A stretch of 64,000 nt of DNA from the NCBI RefSeq assembly GCF_008369935.1, contig NZ_VTUZ01000004.1:186001-250000 (forward strand), read 5' to 3'. Each line of letters opens with the position of its first letter. The first letter of the stretch is position 1. The position numbers and the translations under genes were made by a program. This DNA comes from Paraburkholderia panacisoli. GTDB taxonomy: Bacteria; Pseudomonadota; Gammaproteobacteria; Burkholderiales; Burkholderiaceae. The notes below the pieces were generated by a model that saw only the letters and a program-made list of their open reading frames with translations, was not told where the DNA came from and did not search any database. Shown in pieces: positions 46,286-54,778 of the stretch.

Positions 46286-46867
46286 TCAGCAGGCGAAGCA
46301 GCGAAACGCAAGACTGACACGTGGCCCGCACGCACCGGCGAGCTTCGGAATGCCGTGTTCGTGCGTGAATTGCGACGCGTAGCTCATCACGAGACAACTG
46401 CCCGGCTCCAGTTCGACATGCATGCTGCGGCCCGCGCCGCTCTTCGGCCGGATCGACATGCGACGGCTCGCGCCGAGCGAGACGATCGCGATCGGCTGCG
46501 CGGGCACCAGTCTGTCCGTCTTGTCGCTGTGAAGCGCGACGCTGTCGTTGCCGTCGCGATACAGATTCAAGCCGACCCTGTTGAACGGCGCGCCGACGAG
46601 CGCGCGCACGGCTTCGAATGCTTCGCCCAGGGGCGCGGGCAGGTCGGCGGATTCGCGCGAGAAGGTGGCGAGCAAACGCGGAACGGCGACTTCGCGCTCG
46701 TACATCATGCGTTGCTGACTGAGCCAGCCGATGTTCCGAAGCGCCTGCTCGAACCATCGCTGCGCGAGGTCGCCCGGGATCGACTCGGGCAGGTAGCGGA
46801 TGCCGCCTTCTTCATCGCGCAGAAGGGATACAGGCTCGGGAGCGAAGAGGGCTGGCTGGGAGACCAT
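46286..46867 (-). CDS. alkB: AlkB-like 2-oxoglutarate/Fe(II) dioxygenase
   Basis: A 193-residue dioxygenase of the AlkB family, which removes alkyl groups from damaged bases by oxidation. Iron ligands H113 and D115 (LHSDKTD) and H171 (HEHGIPK), plus the 2-oxoglutarate arginines R183 and R189 in RVSLAFR, are in place; NLYRDGNDSVALHSD is the family hallmark. An earlier in-frame GTG at 46915 would add 16 residues but lies only 24 bases from the LexA box. The box argues for SOS control, whereas E. coli AlkB is under Ada. Closest in style to AlkB homologues annotated as AlkB2-like; substrate range unproven. Confidence 0.88.
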   Translation of the reverse strand: MVSQPALFAPEPVSLLRDEEGGIRYLPESIPGDLAQRWFEQALRNIGWLSQQRMMYEREVAVPRLLATFSRESADLPAPLGEAFEAVRALVGAPFNRVGLNLYRDGNDSVALHSDKTDRLVPAQPIAIVSLGASRRMSIRPKSGAGRSMHVELEPGSCLVMSYASQFTHEHGIPKLAGACGPRVSLAFRCFAC

Positions 46868-46939
46868 GGCTGAAGCGGCGCTCGGGCGCGCGTTTAGAAC
46901 AGCGGGGCTGCTCACAGAATAATTGCGGTCCCGCCATTA

Positions 46940-46959
46940 TACTGTGTTTTTATACAGTA
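46940..46959. promoter_or_regulatory. LexA (SOS) box upstream of alkB-like gene
   Basis: TACTGTGTTTTTATACAGTA is a 20-base near-palindrome with the defining CTG-N10-CAG spacing and an A/T-only middle except one G. It matches the gamma/betaproteobacterial LexA consensus and lies 73 bases before the chosen start of the alkB-like gene, where its promoter should be. Confidence 0.85.
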
Positions 46960-46982
46960 AATCTGGGTGCTCCCCCCACATG

Positions 46983-47018
46983 AAAAAACGCGGCGCATCC
47001 AAACCAGGTGCGCCGCGT
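46983..47018 (-). terminator. Intrinsic terminator of the lipoprotein gene
   Basis: A 10-bp stem (ACGCGGCGCA with its complement) and an 11-base loop are followed, on the minus strand, by six T residues. It lies about 55 bases after the stop of the large lipoprotein gene and separates it from the LexA box region. Confidence 0.9.
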
Positions 47019-47071
47019 CCCTCGGCCAGCAGTCCAGAATGGACCGCCAGCCTCTTTCACTAACCCATCCC

Positions 47072-49387
47072 TCAGCTCGAAGTCACCAGCGAATCGGACG
47101 GCACGATCCGCAGCACCCCCGGATTATCGGCCGCCGGATTCGACCACAGCAGATGCATGCTGGCCGGTCCCGTGCCGTGCACATACTCGACCTTGATCGA
47201 CGCGCGCTGCTTCGCGGCGAGCCGGACCTTGCCGCTCACGGTCGATTGCGACGCGCTCTTCTTGTCGATCACCTTCACGCCGTCGATCCACAGCCGCGCC
47301 ACATTGTCGCTATCGATCGAGAATGTGTAGGTCCCGTTCTGGGTCGCCTCGATCGCGCCCGTCCAGCGCACGCCGTAGCCGGTCGCGTTGACGCCCGCGG
47401 ATGCGTCAGGCGAATCGGTGCCGCGCTCGGTGTTCAGGTCGAAGTCGATCATCGGCGTGATCGAGGTCTTCACCGGCGCGCTGTTGAACGTCGGATCGTT
47501 GTAGTACCCGACCTGCAGCACCGGCAGTTTCACGTTGAAGCCACCCGTCAGCGCCTGGGTCTCCGAGGTTTGCCACGGATGGCCGTCCGGATAGATCGTC
47601 CCCTGGAACGGCGTCGCCGGTTCGACCGTGGCGGGCGCGTCCGGGACCTGGCCCCAGTGGAAGCGCGTGTTGGTGCGGCCGATCATCAGCTCCCACACGA
47701 TGAAGCCCGTCGTCCCGCCGTAGTTCGCGACGATCCCCGGCATGGTTTGACCCGCCGTGCCCGTGAACCCGCGTTGCAGCGTCTCGGAGTTCAGCGCGCT
47801 GACATTGCTGCCGTTCACCGGCCCCGTGTACGGGTTGCCATACGGATGGAACGCGTAGAAGTCCGAGAAGTACGTGCCTTCGTCCTCCTGCACTTGGGGC
47901 GCGTTGATCGGCTGCGTCGCGCCCGCGTTCAGGATCGCGATGCGCGCGTCGTTCATCAGCGCCGCGCGGGTGTTCTGCAACGAGCCGTTGCCGCTGCAGC
48001 CGGGCTCGTTCATCGTCTCCCAGAAGATCACGCGCGGGTCGTTGCGATGCGGCGCGACGAAGTCGGTGATGTAGCTCGCGAGACTCGCCTTGTACGTGAC
48101 GGCGGCATTGGACGCGCTCGGCTGGAAATACGCCTGTTCGACCGGCGTTCCCGGCGACTGCACCCACCGGCTGTTATGCACGCCCCAGACCGGCGCGGCC
48201 TGCGGGCCGTATTGCGGCGTCGGATTCCAGCAGTCGTCGTAGAAGATCGGCGAGACCTTGATGCCGTGCCGCGCGGCGATCTTCAGCAGGTTCTCGAACT
48301 TGCTCAGGAAGGCCACCCGATCGTTGGCCCACACGAGGTAGTGCAGGTACACGGCGATGGTGTTCATGCCGTAGGTTTGCGCGTACGTCAGCTCGCGATT
48401 GACGATCTCCGGGTCGTAGTTCTCCCAGAAGTCGATCGCGTTCACCGCGTTGGACGGCGTGTAGACCGCGCCGACCACCTTGGAGAAGTCGTAGCTCGGC
48501 GACGTCACGGTCGGATACGTATGGATCGTGATGTTGCTGAACGTCGCGCCGACGCCGAAGCGCCGCAGCCCGAAACTGCCCGACTGGAACGCGGCGGGCA
48601 GCGCGTTGGTCGCGTCGTTGACGCTGATCACGCGTTGCTGGTCGAGGTCGACGGTAATCGCGGTGCCGCTCGTCGTCACTTTCAGATGGTGCGTGCTGCC
48701 GCCGACGATCGTGCTGACCGGGTACGAGATGAAGTTCGTCCAGTTGTTGTTCTGGCGTCCCACCTGGAGCGAATGCGTGCCCGTGTCCAGCCCGATGTAG
48801 TAGCCGGTCAGGCTGTCAGGACCGCCGGCCGTCGGGTTCGTCGTGCGCACGATGAAGCCCGCATTCGCCGCGCCGCTGCCGACCGGCGCGCTGACCGTCA
48901 CGTCGGCTTCGTACGAGGCGGTCGCATAGGTGCTGGCGAGCGCGACGGTTTTGTCGCCCGCGCCGGTGCCGTTGCTCGGGGGCGCGGGAATCGTGATGGT
49001 CGAATTGCTGGCACCGGGGCGCCAGCCGTCGGTCGAGCCGGGCGCGAGGTAGTTCGTGAAATCGCCGAACGACAGGGTGGTCGTGGAAACTGCTTTGGGG
49101 GCCGCGGGCGGCGTGTAGGGCGGCAGATTGAGCGTGGGATCGGCGATCACGAGCGGCGGGGTGGTCGTTTTCATTCCGAGCGGAATGGTCCTGGCGGCCT
49201 TGAATTCGCTTTGGACATTGGCCGCGTCGGCCTGTGACGCGGCCAAGGCCGCGGCAGCTGCCGACGCCGAGGAATCGACTGCGTTGACCTGCTTGTCCGC
49301 TACCGCGGACGCGTTCGGCGAACTATCGTTGCCACCACCGCAAGCGCCCAGCATGGCGAGTGTCGCCAGCACGAAGTAATTGCGCAC
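47072..49387 (-). CDS. Large lipoprotein with jelly-roll, GH5-like barrel and PA14 domains
   Basis: A 771-residue surface or periplasmic protein. The lipobox is LGAC with lipid-attachment C16, followed by a low-complexity Ala/Ser linker. About 95-290 looks like a concanavalin/LamG-type jelly-roll (ADVTVSAPVGSG, GFIVRTTNP, YYIGLDTGTHSLQVG). About 300-590 resembles a TIM-barrel glycoside hydrolase of the GH5/GH-A type; WETMNEPG places the acid/base Glu at E461 and FIVWELMIG is a candidate nucleophile region. About 645-765 is a PA14 domain (GVRWTGAIEATQNGTYTFSI, then DNVARLWIDG). GTG start with AGGAG seven bases before. Probably binds and cleaves a polysaccharide; the substrate is unknown. Confidence 0.8.
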   Translation of the reverse strand: MRNYFVLATLAMLGACGGGNDSSPNASAVADKQVNAVDSSASAAAAALAASQADAANVQSEFKAARTIPLGMKTTTPPLVIADPTLNLPPYTPPAAPKAVSTTTLSFGDFTNYLAPGSTDGWRPGASNSTITIPAPPSNGTGAGDKTVALASTYATASYEADVTVSAPVGSGAANAGFIVRTTNPTAGGPDSLTGYYIGLDTGTHSLQVGRQNNNWTNFISYPVSTIVGGSTHHLKVTTSGTAITVDLDQQRVISVNDATNALPAAFQSGSFGLRRFGVGATFSNITIHTYPTVTSPSYDFSKVVGAVYTPSNAVNAIDFWENYDPEIVNRELTYAQTYGMNTIAVYLHYLVWANDRVAFLSKFENLLKIAARHGIKVSPIFYDDCWNPTPQYGPQAAPVWGVHNSRWVQSPGTPVEQAYFQPSASNAAVTYKASLASYITDFVAPHRNDPRVIFWETMNEPGCSGNGSLQNTRAALMNDARIAILNAGATQPINAPQVQEDEGTYFSDFYAFHPYGNPYTGPVNGSNVSALNSETLQRGFTGTAGQTMPGIVANYGGTTGFIVWELMIGRTNTRFHWGQVPDAPATVEPATPFQGTIYPDGHPWQTSETQALTGGFNVKLPVLQVGYYNDPTFNSAPVKTSITPMIDFDLNTERGTDSPDASAGVNATGYGVRWTGAIEATQNGTYTFSIDSDNVARLWIDGVKVIDKKSASQSTVSGKVRLAAKQRASIKVEYVHGTGPASMHLLWSNPAADNPGVLRIVPSDSLVTSS

Positions 49388-49749
49388 CTTTGTCTCCTGA
49401 GGTCCCCGCTTAATCGATGGTCATAATTATTATTAAATTTGCATACGACTGAAGACCGCTGAATCGAGATGTACTGGTGAGGAAATCGATATGAATAATA
49501 TTATTAGTTTGAACGACCTGTATCGGTAGATACCCGTAATTGTCGGATAAAGGCCGCCACGCTCCGTGCCGAGGCGCAACGCTCGCGCGTGTGTGCAATG
49601 CGCAATGGGTCAAATGCAGTCGAGGTACGGTTCGGCACCCGGCCAGCGGGCATAATCCGCATTCCAGCCGCGCAAGCCGTGCGAAGCGCTCGCAAGATCC
49701 TCACGAAAAAACCGGCGACGCGTTGCCTGGCGCGCTTCCAGGACTGCCC
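49388..49749. other. Divergent promoter region, partly AT-rich
   Basis: The first 110 bases beyond the lipoprotein start are strikingly AT-rich for this genome (several TAATATTATTA-like runs at 49425-49505) and probably hold its promoter. The right half returns to high GC and leads into the DMT transporter. No gene recognised. Confidence 0.5.
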
Positions 49750-50649
49750 ATGCCGCCTGTCACCGCTGTCCGCCATACCGCCGTGCCGCTGCGCAGCGTT
49801 GCGCTGATCCTCGCGTCGATGTTCTGTTTCGCGCTCGTCGACGCGCTGGCGAAGTCCGTGGCGCTCGCCTATCCGGCCAACGAAGTGACGTTCTTCCGCA
49901 TGCTGTTCGGCCTCTTTCCGGCGCTGGCAGTGTGCCTTCGCGGCAAGCCGCTGGCCGCGCGGCTCAGGCATCTGGATGTGCGCGGGCAGACCTTGCGCGC
50001 GCTGACCTTGCTTGGCGCGTCCGGTCTGTTCTTCGCCGGTCTGCCGTATATGCCGCTCAGCGAAGCGGTGGCGATCGTGTATTCGGAGACCTTGCTGGTC
50101 ATCGTGCTCGCGCCGCTGCTGCTGAAGGAAACGCTCAAGCCGCGCGATGCGCTGGCGGCAGCGGTGGGCTTTGCCGGCGTGCTGTTCGTGGTGCGCCCCG
50201 ACGGCTCGCATTCGAGCTGGCTCGGTCCTGTGCTGCTGATCTCGAGCGCGTTGTTCGGCGCGCTGTCGATCATTCAGATCAAACGCATTCGCGCCACCGA
50301 CGATTCGGGCACCACCGTGCTGTATTTCACGGCGATCGGCACGCTGGTCACGGGGGCTTCGCTGTTCTTTGCGTGGCGCACGCCGTCGTTCGACGCGCTT
50401 GCGGTGATGGCGCTGCTCGGCGCGTTCGCGACGGCCGGCCAGTTGCTGATGACGATGGCGTTCCGCCAGGCCGACGCCGGTGCGCTCGCGCCGTACAACT
50501 ACACGAGCATCGTGTGGGCCGCGCTGTTCGGCTACCTGTTCTGGGGCGAGACGATCGGCGCGATGTCGCTGTTCGGCGTGGCGCTGATCGTCGGCAGTTC
50601 GATTGCCGTCGCAATGCGAAGGAAGCCGGAAGAGGGGCCGCTCGTATAG
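49750..50649 (+). CDS. DMT superfamily (EamA) permease
   Basis: A 299-residue inner-membrane protein with about ten hydrophobic helices in two EamA repeats, residues about 12-140 and 155-285. YMPLSEAVAIVYSETLLVIVLA and GALAPYNYTSIVWAALFGYL are typical of the S-adenosylmethionine/RhaT-like DMT transporters. AGGACTGCCC lies before the ATG. The frame is open upstream, but the added residues are hydrophilic and unlike the family. Substrate unknown; metabolite export is usual. Confidence 0.87.
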   Translation: MPPVTAVRHTAVPLRSVALILASMFCFALVDALAKSVALAYPANEVTFFRMLFGLFPALAVCLRGKPLAARLRHLDVRGQTLRALTLLGASGLFFAGLPYMPLSEAVAIVYSETLLVIVLAPLLLKETLKPRDALAAAVGFAGVLFVVRPDGSHSSWLGPVLLISSALFGALSIIQIKRIRATDDSGTTVLYFTAIGTLVTGASLFFAWRTPSFDALAVMALLGAFATAGQLLMTMAFRQADAGALAPYNYTSIVWAALFGYLFWGETIGAMSLFGVALIVGSSIAVAMRRKPEEGPLV

Positions 50650-50895
50650 GTCCGCCCACTGTTTGTTCCGCTCTGGTCTGCTCGTGCTGCGCGGGAGAAT
50701 TGCGTTTGTTTCGGAGTTCAAACGATCAATCGTCGGAAGATAAAATCTTTCCATTTTTCGGCGGCTGGCTCTTTCGGACACATGGCCGCCAGAATCCGAC
50801 GATTCGCCGTTTGCGGAGCATAAACATCGAATCAGGTGCATCCAGTTCGCGCACACTTTCGTACGTGAGTTGACCGGCCGGAAATCGCGGTCGCG

Positions 50896-51984
50896 ATGGC
50901 GGCATCCAGCGCATCGATCGCCACCAACCCTCTGATGAATCCGGACGCGGCTGCTCCGCGCAGACGCGCGCGTTTTACGCTGGGAGGGGGACAGGTCTTG
51001 TATAGCGAACCCAGGAAGATGATCTTCACAGGTCTGGTTGTCGGCGCGCTCGCTGCTGGCGGCTATGCGTATGTATCGCAGTCGGGAGGCGACTCCTTGT
51101 CGACCGACGAACTCGGCTTGACGCATGGCGGCAACTCGAGGAGTTCGTCGCGCGGCGACATCATCAGCGGAAGGATCGCACGCGGCCCGGTCGTGGCTGG
51201 CCGCGATTCGGCCGCGAGCGTGGCCGCTCGTGTACAGGCGGCGCGCAATAGTCTGCTGCGCGACGATGTTGCCGCCGCGCGGGCGCAACTGAATGCAGTA
51301 CGGCCGGCGCACGAGCGCGACGAGCAGGTGATCGATCTGCAAAAGCAGATTCAGGCGCAGGCGGAGAGGGACCAGCGCTTGCTGGCGGCGGCGCGGGTCA
51401 GCGAGGCGCCGCGAATGTCGCCGTCTTCGTCCGCGCCGGTGAAGAGCGGCCATGCGCATGGTAGCCGCAGTGCGGCGCACGAGCATTCGAATCGCGCATC
51501 GCGGTATGCAAGGAGCGGCCGTCCGGCGGAAACGGTGAAGACGGTCGCTCGCAATGATGGCGTGTCGAGCGGGAATGTATCTGTTGCGGACGTGCAGGCT
51601 GTTGCAAGTCAGCCTGTCTATGCGCGAGCGGCAATGACGCCTTCAGAGAGCGTGGTCAATGCGGCTAATGCTTCCAACGCGTCCGCTGCCCTCAACGCAC
51701 CCAACACATCACAGGCGATGCAGCAAACGACACAAGCTGCGCAAACGGCGCCAGCCAATCCGCCCGCCGAACCGAGCGCGCAAACCGCGTTGTCGCCGCG
51801 CGTCGTGCCACCCGCGCCATCCACCGACCCACTGCCGAAATCGGACAGCGGTCCGAAGACGCGCTCACAGGTCCGCGCGGAGATCGCCCGCGCGCGTGAG
51901 GACGGCAGCCTTCCGGCATTCGGCAATCCCGATCCCGCCGGGCCGGCCGGCGCACCACGCGTGATTGGCGCGGCGCGTCCTTGA
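50896..51984 (+). CDS. Hypothetical membrane-anchored protein with DUF4148-like C-terminus
   Basis: A 362-residue protein with a basic N-terminus and a single membrane helix at about 42-60 (MIFTGLVVGALAAGGYAYVS). The bulk is disordered-looking, rich in Ala, Ser, Gln, Pro. A short helical stretch (AARVQAARNSLLRDDVAAAR) recalls a TPR-like or coiled region. The last 40 residues, KTRSQVRAEIARAREDGSLP followed by AFGNPDP, match the DUF4148 core motif. ATG at 50935 or 51019 are alternative starts. Role unknown; topology suggests a periplasmic tail. Confidence 0.7.
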   Translation: MAASSASIATNPLMNPDAAAPRRRARFTLGGGQVLYSEPRKMIFTGLVVGALAAGGYAYVSQSGGDSLSTDELGLTHGGNSRSSSRGDIISGRIARGPVVAGRDSAASVAARVQAARNSLLRDDVAAARAQLNAVRPAHERDEQVIDLQKQIQAQAERDQRLLAAARVSEAPRMSPSSSAPVKSGHAHGSRSAAHEHSNRASRYARSGRPAETVKTVARNDGVSSGNVSVADVQAVASQPVYARAAMTPSESVVNAANASNASAALNAPNTSQAMQQTTQAAQTAPANPPAEPSAQTALSPRVVPPAPSTDPLPKSDSGPKTRSQVRAEIARAREDGSLPAFGNPDPAGPAGAPRVIGAARP

Positions 51985-52117
51985 TCGATGCTGTGGCTTC
52001 GCGTTGAGCCGGGGGCCTGCAACTCAGCGTGGCCTTCGCGAATGGCAGCCGAGGCGTCCGGGGCGATCGCGTCAGTCGCGATGAACGACGCGCCGCTCAA
52101 ACCTTCCAAGCCGACGT

Positions 52118-52897
52118 TTAACGCAGCGACGCAGCGAGCCGCGCGAAGGTCGATTCGTCGGTGCGATCGAAAGCCAGCGGCGTGACCGACACGCGGCCCG
52201 ACGCCACCACGGCCGTTTCGCTCTCGGGATCGTTCGCGCGCGCGCCGCGCTGAAAGCGCAGCCAGTGATAGGCCATGCCGCGCGGGTCGACCTGCGGCAG
52301 CACGTCGATGTCTTCGACGAGTCCCACCCCTTGCCGGGTCGGCGTGAGCGGACCGGCGGCCGCCGCGTCGACATCAGGGAAGTTGATGTTCAGGCAGGTC
52401 GGCGCCGCGTGCTCGATGTCGAGCAACTGGCGAATCACGCCCGGCGCAAGCGTGCGCGCGGTGTCCCAGCGCACCTTGTCGCGCGCGCTGAAAGTCTGGC
52501 TCAGCGCGAACGACGGCAGCCCGAGCAGCAGGCCCGTCATCGCCGCGCCGACCGTGCCCGAAAACATCGTCTCGACGCCGAGGTTGCCGCCGCGATTGAT
52601 GCCGGAAAGGATCAGCGTGGGCGGCGCGTCGCGCATCAGATGGCGCACGCCCATCACGACGCAATCGCCGGGCGTGCCTGTCACGCCGAAGCGCCGGTCA
52701 CCCTGGCGGCTCACGCGCAACGGCGAGTGCAGGCTGATCGAATGCGACGTGCCGCTCTGATCGTGCTCGGGCGCGACCACCCAGACTTCGTGCGCGAGTT
52801 CGGCGGCGACGGCTTCGAGCACGGCGAGGCCGGGCGCGTCGATACCGTCGTCGTTCGTCAACAGCACTCGCGGCACTTTGGATTCGTAGGTGGACAT
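52118..52897 (-). CDS. surE: 5'/3'-nucleotidase SurE
   Basis: SurE is a metal-dependent phosphatase of nucleoside monophosphates and short polyphosphates, linked to stationary-phase survival. The 259-residue protein carries the metal site D16-D17 (LLTNDDGIDAPG), S48 (PEHDQSGTSHS) and N101 (LSGINRGGNLG). AGGAG lies nine bases before the ATG. In many proteobacteria surE lies beside pcm, nlpD or rpoS; none of these is adjacent here, although nlpD or pcm could lie outside the window. Confidence 0.95.
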   Translation of the reverse strand: MSTYESKVPRVLLTNDDGIDAPGLAVLEAVAAELAHEVWVVAPEHDQSGTSHSISLHSPLRVSRQGDRRFGVTGTPGDCVVMGVRHLMRDAPPTLILSGINRGGNLGVETMFSGTVGAAMTGLLLGLPSFALSQTFSARDKVRWDTARTLAPGVIRQLLDIEHAAPTCLNINFPDVDAAAAGPLTPTRQGVGLVEDIDVLPQVDPRGMAYHWLRFQRGARANDPESETAVVASGRVSVTPLAFDRTDESTFARLAASLR

Positions 52898-53435
52898 CGC
52901 GACAAGCTCCTCTCGTTGGGTAAGCAGATGGAAAGCTCATTATCCGGCTATCGGCGAGCGCGTGTCACGAGCGGCGCAACCGGCGCAATGAGCGCACATT
53001 CCTTCTGAATTCCTACTGGCTGGACAAGCTTTAATTGGCTGCTTTTAAAATTGGAAAAAGCTATTTGTGATTAAAGCAATAATCGGTGAATTAATTCGCA
53101 AACCTTTCATTGCTTTACTGTCTGTTAAATGGAATGGATGATTCCGCTATTTCTTGTAAGGGAGTTCAAGATGGGGAGGTACTCCCTGCCTGCATAACTC
53201 GACGAGATCGCCGTCAAATCGGCCACATGTGACATACATGCCAATCACATGCCCGGAATGAGATGTTTCCTGAGTCTTTGAGCAACGTACTCGCGACATT
53301 GAAATAATTGGAAATAAAAAATACGCCGAAGTGGCAAAAACACAACGCCGCAATTAACTAAAAAACAGTCGTTGAATTTGTCCGCTATTCTCCGCCGCTC
53401 GATGGCATTCGCCACTCGAATCAGGAGATCAATCA
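52898..53435. other. Long AT-rich region upstream of the porin gene
   Basis: Roughly 53010-53430 is much richer in A and T than the rest of the window. No gene of credible length is seen; one tiny frame of eight codons (53171) has AAGGGAG in front. Such leaders before Burkholderia porins usually carry multiple regulator sites and a long 5' untranslated region, which I infer here. Confidence 0.5.
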
Positions 53436-54581
53436 ATGAATAAATTCGTACTGTCGAGCCTCTCGCTCGCTCTCATCGGCGCCGCGGGTGCCGCTCACGC
53501 ACAAAGCTCGGTCACGCTGTATGGCCTGATCGACACCGGTCTGACCTACACGAACAACTCCGGCGGCCACAGCAACTTCCAGCAGGCCAGCGGGATGCTG
53601 AACGGCAATCGCTGGGGCCTGCGCGGCTCGGAAGATCTGGGCAACGGCCTGAAGGCGATCTTCGTGCTGGAGAACGGTTTCAATCTGTCGACCGGCAAGC
53701 TCGGCCAGAACAGCCGCATGTTCGGCCGCCAGTCGTTCGTCGGTCTGTCGAGCAATCAGTACGGCGCACTGACGCTGGGTCGCCAGTACGACAGCGTGGT
53801 CGACTATCTCGGCCCGCTCTCGCTGAACGGCACGCAATACGGCGGCACGCTCGCCTCGCACCCGTATGACAACGACAACCTGAACAACTCGGTGCGTATC
53901 AACAACGCGGTCAAGTATCAGAGCGTCAATTACGGCGGCTTCAAGCTCGGCGCGCTGTACGGTTTTTCGAATGCGGCAGGCGCCTTTGCCGACAGCCGTG
54001 CGTATAGCGTCGGCGCGTCGTACACGTTCGGCGGCCTGGTCGTGGCGGCCGGTTATCTGCAACTGAACGGCGGCGGCTCGACCACCAACTCGGGCGGCGC
54101 GGTGGCCGCCGGCGACTCCACGTTCACGGCGGCGCGTCAGCGCACCTATGGCGCGGGCGCCAGCTACGCGTTTGGCGCGGCGAACGTCGGCCTGCTATTC
54201 ACGCAGACGCAACTGAACGACGCGAGCGCGATCGGTTCGACGGCCTCGGGCACGACGAGCGGCCTGACGCTCAACGGCGGCAGCGCCCGTTTCACGAACT
54301 ATGAACTGAACGGGCGTTACGCGATCACGCCGGCGTTGACGGTGTCGGGTGCTTACACGTTCACCGACGCACGTCTGAACGGCGCGAGCCCGAAGTACAA
54401 CCAGGTCACATTGCAGACCGATTACGCGTTGTCCAAGCGCACCGATGTGTATGCTGAAGCGGCGTATCAGCATGTCGGCAGCACGGGCAACTCGGGCATC
54501 ACGGCCGATATCCTCGGCGTGAGCGCTTCGTCGACCGATACGCAGGTGGTCGGCACGGTCGGTATTCGTCACCGCTTCTAA
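53436..54581 (+). CDS. Gram-negative porin (general porin, betaproteobacterial type)
   Basis: A 381-residue trimeric outer-membrane porin. Signal peptide MNKFVLSSLSLALIGAAGAA is cleaved after AHA; the mature protein starts QSSVTLYGLIDTGL, the hallmark of this family. The constriction loop segment GALTLGRQYDSVVDYLGP and the C-terminal beta strand QVVGTVGIRHRF with closing Phe are present. It forms a passive channel for small solutes. GGAG lies about eight bases before the ATG (AGGAGATCAATCA). A strong hairpin follows. Codon use and structure are intact, in contrast to the porin fragment at 43.4 kb. Confidence 0.96.
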   Translation: MNKFVLSSLSLALIGAAGAAHAQSSVTLYGLIDTGLTYTNNSGGHSNFQQASGMLNGNRWGLRGSEDLGNGLKAIFVLENGFNLSTGKLGQNSRMFGRQSFVGLSSNQYGALTLGRQYDSVVDYLGPLSLNGTQYGGTLASHPYDNDNLNNSVRINNAVKYQSVNYGGFKLGALYGFSNAAGAFADSRAYSVGASYTFGGLVVAAGYLQLNGGGSTTNSGGAVAAGDSTFTAARQRTYGAGASYAFGAANVGLLFTQTQLNDASAIGSTASGTTSGLTLNGGSARFTNYELNGRYAITPALTVSGAYTFTDARLNGASPKYNQVTLQTDYALSKRTDVYAEAAYQHVGSTGNSGITADILGVSASSTDTQVVGTVGIRHRF

Positions 54582-54602
54582 GCGGGCGCTCTGGCGGCAC
54601 GC

Positions 54603-54637
54603 TGCAGAAAAGCCCGCATGTCGCGGGCTTTTCTGCA
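54603..54637 (+). terminator. Terminator of the porin gene
   Basis: A perfect 15-bp inverted repeat (TGCAGAAAAGCCCGC and complement) around a five-base loop lies 22 bases after the porin stop. T-residues are inside the 3' arm (GGGCTTTTCTG), as often seen in bidirectional-type terminators. Confidence 0.85.
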
Positions 54638-54778
54638 TGCGCCGCTTTTTTTCTCAGCGCGCAGTAACATGCAGACTGCTTTGTGCGCAAACGCCGGCCA
54701 GCCTGCAAGCGGCTTTCATCTGCGAATGACTGAATCGGCTGCGCACGCGATCCATCACCTCGTGCCGGATGAGCCGCC

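Noticed and set aside
53147..53436. Small minus-strand genes upstream of the porin
   Set aside because: The frames of 60-70 codons have no ribosome sites or start context and lie in the AT-rich leader.
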